Shown here: positions 57,777 through 64,000 of the stretch, in pieces
How the letters are laid out: each line of letters begins with the position of its first letter
Position numbering within the stretch: the stretch's first letter is position 1
Origin: Capronia americana
Lineage: Eukaryota; Ascomycota; Eurotiomycetes; Chaetothyriales; Herpotrichiellaceae
NCBI GenBank assembly: GCA_016110215.1
Contig: JADWQD010000016.1
Coordinates: 310,001 to 374,000 of the forward strand
Length of the DNA stretch: 64,000 bases
Direction: 5' to 3'
Made by a program: the position numbers and the translations under genes
The notes under the pieces: generated by a model
Seen by the model: the letters and a program-made list of their open reading frames with translations, nothing else
Told to the model about the DNA's origin: nothing
Databases searched by the model: none

Positions 57777-60700
57777 ATGGACACTGATGGACCTCGTCGG
57801 TCCTTCCGGCGCAGCTCGAGCGCAGGACGGCGTTCGATGCAGAGAAGAGACTCCAATCTTTCGAACGCAGCCTCGATTCTCTCCCAGGTAGAAATGTCGA
57901 GTGATGACATTTTCAGTGGACCCATATCAGAGTCAGTGCCCTCCAGTGTAACGGGCTTTCAATATGCCTTGCCCCGACGCCGCGCTGGGAGCATCGCCAG
58001 CTTCACGTATTTCCAAGAGCAGGAGGATCAAGAGACAACGCCAGACATATATTCCGATGAAGAAGCAATCGAAAGCGACGACGACGAGCTGGGCCATCTA
58101 CCCGACGAAGCTCGAGATTTGGAGGCTGGTGTCAGGCCAGAAACTCCCCATCGCAAGAGTTCGAGTCGATATCGATCGTCGGCCGACCAACCACTCCTCC
58201 GAAGGCATGATTCGGCGCGAAGTGACACTCAGAAGCACGACGATGGCGGCAATTTCAGTCAGAAGCTATATATCGAGACCGAGGATTTGACAATGGCTAT
58301 CGCAGGCTTCAGAACCAGCAACTTGGGCTACCTAATATACCTGGCAATCTGTGTCCTAACCGCCGGGATTGGGTATCTTGTGTTCCGCTGGATGCCTCGA
58401 TGGCGTATGTCTCTTGTTGGATCTCCTGGCCCCCTCAGCAAATGCTCTTGGGTTGTCGTAGAGGTGAGCTATGGCCCAGAGCAAAAGCGTCCCAAGAAGA
58501 AGGCTAAGAAGTTTCAGAACCAATGGGGCGAGTTCACGGTGCACAATGTGTCTTCGGAGGAGTATGGCTACCCGCTGTCAAGTGTCTTCTCTGCTCCGAG
58601 CAAGGAGAAGATGAATGGACATCGCTATGACGAAGATGCCGAGTTGCCACGCCTTCGATTCGTCGACTATCGGTACATGAGGCTTTTGTATCATCCATTG
58701 GATGACAAGTTCGTGTTGAACAACGACTGGTGGGATCCACAATGGACGTCGGTCAAGGCGCTTCGCGAGGGACTCGATGCCGAGGAGAGGGAGCCTCGAG
58801 AACAAGTTTTTGGCAAGAATTTAATCGAGATTCATCAGAAGACCATCCCGGAACTGCTGTTGGATGAGGTCGGTCGTCCAGGGCCTCTCATCTCTTGACA
58901 GAAGCTGACATTCAAAGGCCTTTCATCCTTTTTACGTCTTTCAGATTGCCAGTCTCATCCTCTGGTCGATGGATGAGTACTATTACTATGCAGCAGCCAT
59001 ATTTCTGATCTCGGTCTTCTCCATCACTACTACTGTCGTCGAGACTCGTTCGGTGAGTGGTTCTAATATGGTTCGTGCCGCTGGTATTGATAACTCTGCA
59101 GACGATGCGCCGCCTGAGGGAAATCTCTCGCTTTGATTGCGACGTCCGTGTCCTTCGGAACGGCTTCTGTAGGTCTTCCAGTTGTTCATATCATGCTTTT
59201 GCTAATCCCTATGTAGGGCGAGCGGCACTCTCGAGCGATCTTGTCCCGGGGGATGTCTATGAGGTTTCCGATCCTTCGCTGACACAACTTCCATGCGACA
59301 GCCTGCTTCTGGCGGGTGATTGTATCATTAATGAGAGCATGCTGACAGGTATAGTCGACGAATAACCGCATGTACAGGACTAATAGTTGCAGGCGAATCT
59401 ATTCCCGTATCTAAAATTCCCATCACCGACGAGGCGCTCCCCTATGTCGATCTCGGAGCCACCTCGATTCACCCCAGTGTGGCTCGGTACTTCCTGTTCT
59501 GCGGGACGAAGATCATTCGCGCTCGACGACCGCAGGATACCGATGATGACGAAGCCGTCGCCCTCGCCATGGTCGTCCGCACCGGCTTTAATACGACCAA
59601 GGGCGCACTGGTCAGATCCATGCTCTTTCCTAAACCGTCGGGGTTCAAGTTCTACCGTGACTCCTTCCGGTACATTTCAGTCATGGGTTTCATCGCCGCG
59701 ATTGGGTTTGTCGCCTCCTTCATCAACTTTGTCAAGCTTGGTCTAGCATGGCATCTCATCATCGTAAGAGCCTTGGATCTCATCACCATCGTAGTTCCCC
59801 CAGCTCTCCCTGCCACTCTGACTATCGGCACCAATTTCGCACTATCGCGGTTAAGGAAGCAACAAATTTTCTGTATCAGTCCTCAAAGAGTCAACGTCGC
59901 GGGAAAGCTTGATGTGGTATGTTTTGATAAGACAGGAACCCTAACTGAGGACGGCCTGGATGTGCTCGGCGTACGTCTGGTACAGCATCCAGAGATTCGG
60001 TTTGGTGACATACTGGAGGAAGCACGCGAGCTTCTTCCTCCCGCCCTGTACGATCGCGATCCAACGATCGACTACAGGGTCAACAAGAACATGCTCTACA
60101 CCATGGCGACCTGTCATTCGCTCCGTCTTGTCGATGAGGAGCTGATCGGCGACCCGCTTGATTTCAAAATGTTTCAATTCACCGAGTGGTCATTCGAGGA
60201 AGGCTCTCGTAACACAAATCATTTCGTCGAACCAGGAACACAGCAACCTGCGCCCAGTGTCGCTCGCCCCCCGCATGGTCTCGAATACGACTTGGACGAG
60301 TCGCAGGACAACGACAACCCAGTCCGAGTCGAGTTGGGGGTTTTACGCTCCTTCGAGTTTGTGTCGCATCTGAGACGAGCCAGCGTCATTGTCCGCCAGC
60401 AGGGAGATCCTGGTGCCAACATCTACGTCAAGGGGGCTCCCGAGGTCATGAAAGACATCTGCACCCCATCCAGCATTCCTGACGATTTTGACGATCTACT
60501 CAGCTACTACACCCATAAAGGCTTCCGTGTCATTGCGTGCGCCTCGAAATACGTCTCAAGGTTGAGCTGGCACGATATCCAAAATATGGAGAGATCCGAG
60601 GCTGAATCGCGGCTTTCACTCATCGGCTTCATCATTTTCGAGAACAAGCTGAAGGAGATCACCACCGAAGTTATCGAGGAGCTGAACGAAGCTAAAATCC

Positions 60701-62019
60701 GCAACGTCATGTGTACTGGTGACAACATCCTCACTGCTATCAGTGTGGCAAGAGAATGTGGCATCATCGATCGTAACGCACATTGTTTCGTACCCCATTT
60801 TGCTGAAGGCGACAAGATGGATCCGAAAGCACGACTCACCTGGGAGAGTGTGGACAATCAAATCTACCAGCTTGACGAAAACACCTTACTCCCAGCGCCA
60901 CTTTCCGCCGAGGACGATACTGCTGCCCCATACGATGCGCTTGCCATCGGTGAGTACACTCTAGCTGTCACAGGAGATGCCTTCCGCTGGGTCATCGACT
61001 TTGGCTCCACCGAGATCTTGCAGAGGATGCTCGTCAAAGGTGCCGTCTTCGCTCGAATGTCCCCTGACGAGAAACACGAACTCGTCGAGAAGATGCAAAG
61101 CATCGATTACTGCTGCGGCTTTTGTGGCGATGGTGCCAACGATTGCGGTGCGCTCAAGGCTGCAGACGTTGGCGTTTCGCTCTCCGAAGCGGAAGCGTCT
61201 GTCGCTGCACCATTTACCAGCCATATTTTCGATATCTCCTGCGTGCCAGCGCTGATCAAAGAAGGTCGCGCAGCCCTCGTCACAAGCTTCTGTTGTTTCA
61301 AGTACATGAGCTTGTACTCTGCAATCCAGTTCACCTCGGTCAGCTTTCTCTACGCCTCGGCATCCAACCTCGGAGATTTCCAGTTCCTGTTCATCGACCT
61401 TGCTTTGATCCTACCACTAGCCATCTTTATGGGGTGGACCGGCGCCTATCCAGTCTTGAGCAAGAAGCGTCCTACCGCGAGCCTAGTCTCACGGAAGGTT
61501 TTGACTCCGCTGCTTGGTCAGATCGTGCTGCAGCTGCTTGTACAATTGGTCGCCTTTGAAACGGTCCAGACTCAACCTTGGTACATACCGCCCCGAGTCG
61601 ACAAACAAAAGTCCAGTGTCGATAACTCTCAGAACACGGCGCTTTTCCTGGTCACCTGCTTCCAATACACCCTCTCCAGCGTGGTCCTCAGCATAGGACC
61701 ACCGTTCCGGCAATCAATGGCGACGAATGTACCCTTCTGCGTCACGATCGTTGCGGCGCTGCTCATCTCATTATACATGCTACTTGACCCGGCCAAGTGG
61801 TTGATGCGGTTTATGGACCTGACGGAGATGTCTCCGGACTATGCTGTCTTCTTACTTGCACTGGCCATCGCCGGGTTTATAGTGGCTTATCTGACTGAGC
61901 GCCACTTCTTCCCTTTATTGGCGAAGTTCATCGGGCGAGTCAAGTTCAAACTTCGACCTGCCCATCCGAAGAAGAGGAAGCAGTATAAAGTCATCGCCGA
62001 AGAGATACATATGAGTTGA
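57777..62019 (+). CDS. YPK9: P5B-type ATPase (Ypk9/ATP13A2 group; 1332 or 1350 aa)
   Basis: Lysosomal/vacuolar transport ATPase; ATP13A2 exports polyamines and yeast Ypk9 protects against metals. Exons are 57777-58463, 58518-58868, 58918-59052, 59102-59168, 59217-59348 and 59393-62019. The 54-nt piece 58464-58517 is an intron by sequence but is in frame; see the finding. The cytosolic N-terminus (about 200 residues) is Ser/Arg-rich. The VPPALP segment (P5B rather than P5A, which has PPELP) is followed by the phosphorylation motif DKTGTLTEDG (Asp at about 636), CTGDN and CGDGANDCGALKAADVGVSLSEAEAS. Ten TM segments fit the family. Substrate is inferred. Confidence 0.94.
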
Positions 62020-63119
62020 TCGACACTTGTCCCTTGCTAAATAGAAAGATTTAGGCAGCAGATACCTACCGTGCTTGATTTGCCATGGCATGCATATGTC
62101 CCAGCTAGAGCTTGTCTACTTCAGAACAAAGTCCAGGATATCAGCATCGTCACTCGCCCGACGAGTTTGTCTATTGCCTAGCTTGGATACAGCAGTACAT
62201 ATGCATCTGAAGCTGCCTGCTCCCCGGAATCCTGGACCTACCGAGTTGGGCTTTTGTCGGTAATGACGACGTCTATCCCAATTCATACCGAACTTGTCCG
62301 AGACTTGTAATGTGCCTGTTTTCCATGCATAATCGCCCTTGGAAGTAGTATTTAGTGTGCGAACACATCCCACACGGACCTCACAGGGAGGTGCTCGAGC
62401 ATTCCTCGATCTCATCGAAGTGTGTCGCGGCACAACATCCTGGATGTAGGCTTCGGATGAGGCAGTGCGAGCAACCTACGTGGCGGAAACTGTTGCCCCG
62501 AACACGCATCAACGCGTTTCGCTCTTCCGACTCCCGCACGCAGAGAATTTACATCGAAGGCAGGTCCGGCGGAAGGGTCTGACCAACCCGAGAGTCATCA
62601 CTGTAGATGCCGTGTCACATAGGGGAAGGGTGTCCGGGCGAGTTGAGCAGAAAAGCAGACTGGGGCGTGGTGGGACTACGGAGCTCACGCATCTGCTTGC
62701 ACGACCACCGTTTGGAGTTTATTCGCTGATGCTGTGTTGTTGAAAGCGATTGCAATTCGGCCATAGGACAAGTTCACCTGTTCTCTCGTCTGTGGGGGAC
62801 ATAGTGAGTGCGTGCGTTCGTGGTATGTTGATGGAAGCCGTTTGTATTCTGGTTTGGTCCGCTCAGCATTGATCTGCACTTTCTTGAGATATGCCAGCGC
62901 AGCTCCCTTGACGCCGCGCAATGCTCATGTGGCCGCATGTTTGTATGTATGTATGTACAATTGGTGGCTCTCCCGTCATGCTCATGCTCGTTGTATGCCC
63001 TCTTCGACGAATGCGAGGCCTTCGAAGCCCGATGCTTGTGTGTGTTCGCCCGGTATTCTGTGTTCCGTCTCGGTGGCTCTGTTTTGGATTGCTCCTCGCG
63101 GGCCGTCTTCGCCTCCCGC
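62020..63119. other. Convergent spacer, P5B-ATPase and complex I genes
   Basis: About 1.1 kb. A TATG microsatellite lies at about 62941-62957. The open frames at 62116-62433 and 62774-63163 (minus) are not recognised and overlap the real small gene or its intron; I treat them as chance. Confidence 0.45.
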
Positions 63120-63370
63120 TCAATGATCCCAAGGATGCTTCCACCCCAAGAGCGCGGGGCCATCCTTCTTCATCCTGTAAAAGAGCTATGTTCCCGTTAG
63201 CTTGGGCGTTGCTTCCGCCCCTCGGCGGTTTCTCCTTGGAGGCTTACGAAAAACCACATCGCGGCTCCCAATCCCGTTGCAGCGAATTTGTAAAACCGTG
63301 GAGCGGCGTTGATCTGGCCGACGGGGTGGTTCCCTTTCCAGACGGGTTTTCCTGAAGGTGCGCCGGCCAT
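63120..63370 (-). CDS. Complex I B12-type (NDUFB3-like) subunit (62 aa, two exons)
   Basis: A small accessory subunit of mitochondrial NADH:ubiquinone oxidoreductase. Exons are 63370-63248 and 63185-63120. The intron (donor GTAAGC, acceptor CATAG) joins GAAMWFF to LFYRMKKDGP. The protein starts MAGAPSGKPVWKG and ends LLGWKHPWDH, the C-terminal signature of the fungal B12 subunit. One hydrophobic segment (about residues 29-45) crosses the inner membrane. No long open frame covers the gene because each exon is below 125 nt. The start has a good ACAATGG context. Confidence 0.88.
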
Positions 63371-64000
63371 TGTGGGGGAATGTGATGGCGAGTGTGTTGA
63401 TGAGGAAGTCCTATGTGTGAAGCTCGCCTGTGAGGACGACTGGAGGAGTTGATGAGCTCGGTGTGTTGGCGAGCCCGCTTCAGTTGGCCTGGAGCTTGAA
63501 GCGAAGGCGCAGTGGGTGGTGCTGGTGATTGATGTTGGAGGTCACTTCGTCCAGGGGTCGAGTGCTCGGCCGCATATCTGCACTTGTAGTTTTGTGCTTC
63601 GCCAAGGGGCCTCCAACAGAGCGTGCAGAGTTACCGCGAGGTCAATCAACTGAAGTTAACTTCCTTTACTTGCTTGTGGCTGGTTCACACCTCGAACTGA
63701 TCTGTTGTCCAAGCGATGACTTTGTGCCAGTGATCGAGGACTTTGTGCCAGTGATGCCAGTTATGAGGGCCATCCCATATGTGGCCCGTATCGAACCCCT
63801 CGATCCTTACCTCGAGATTAGCTGGGCCGCTATGTATTAACTGTTCCCGAGTCTGGGCTACTCTTCTACTCTTGCTGCCAGTAAGTGGCTTACGGTAGTC
63901 CACATGTTTTACGTTGGCGGTATGGATCTCAAGCTTGGAGCTGAGTTTTGACATGTATCGTTGGCCTGCTATATTTTCCTCTAGTATTGAAGCCATTATT
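63371..64000. other. Upstream of the complex I gene to window edge
   Basis: 630 nt holding the complex I subunit promoter. A short direct repeat (GACTTTGTGCCAGTGAT, two copies at about 63718-63756) is seen. No gene recognised. Confidence 0.45.

Noticed and set aside
58464..58517. Reading 58464-58517 as ordinary coding sequence of the P5B-ATPase
   Set aside because: Open and in frame, but donor, branch and acceptor are all good, and removing it restores continuous family sequence. I prefer an intron, with both lengths stated.

Overview
This is nuclear DNA of a filamentous ascomycete (Pezizomycotina). The evidence is dense, short-spaced genes on both strands; many phase-consistent GT-AG introns, mostly about 45-65 nt with CTRAC-type branch sites; fungal-type proteins throughout (Zn2Cys6 regulator, TRI12-type and Dal5/TNA1-type transporters, class V myosin); and no operon structure. 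The families would fit Eurotiomycetes such as black yeasts, but I cannot fix the class from sequence alone. I rebuilt 25 protein-coding genes by joining reading frames across introns. Every junction quoted keeps frame and rejoins a recognisable family sequence. I found no rRNA, tRNA, CRISPR array or intact transposon.

Layout. 0.5-10.3 kb is a housekeeping block: uracil phosphoribosyltransferase (minus), then on the plus strand a WAPL cohesin regulator, the Rheb GTPase, cytosolic seryl-tRNA synthetase and ribosomal protein eS1. 11-28.5 kb is a minus-strand run: an ABHD11-like mitochondrial hydrolase, mitochondrial tryptophanyl-tRNA synthetase, a 12-exon GMC oxidoreductase, mitoribosomal protein uS10m, a DyP-type peroxidase, a forkhead factor and aspartate kinase. 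A gene-poor 2.7-kb stretch (16.7-19.4 kb) with a 17-bp minisatellite sits inside it. 29.5-33.7 kb holds a ZUFSP-type peptidase, HAM1 (ITPase) and FAP7/AK6. 34.7-48.9 kb is the accessory part: a Zn2Cys6 factor, a short-chain dehydrogenase, a secreted type-B carboxylesterase, a TRI12-type MFS pump, a Cys-rich acidic protein and a Dal5/TNA1-type MFS permease. 49.9-64 kb returns to core genes: class V myosin, NAP1, a P5B-ATPase (Ypk9/ATP13A2 type) and a 62-aa complex I subunit with two exons.

How the genes relate. Four products act in, or are probably sent to, mitochondria (uS10m, mitochondrial TrpRS, ABHD11-like, complex I B12-type subunit), and the DyP peroxidase may be a fifth. Three act on nucleotides (FUR1, HAM1, FAP7). 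Rheb (TORC1) and aspartate kinase belong to amino-acid control. The accessory block has the parts of a small catabolic or detoxification module (regulator, esterase, reductase, uptake and efflux), but no backbone biosynthetic enzyme. The strongest unusual observations are an exactly in-frame 54-nt intron in the P5B-ATPase that would encode a basic patch if retained, an in-frame tandem acceptor in aspartate kinase, the accessory module, and the gene-poor island.
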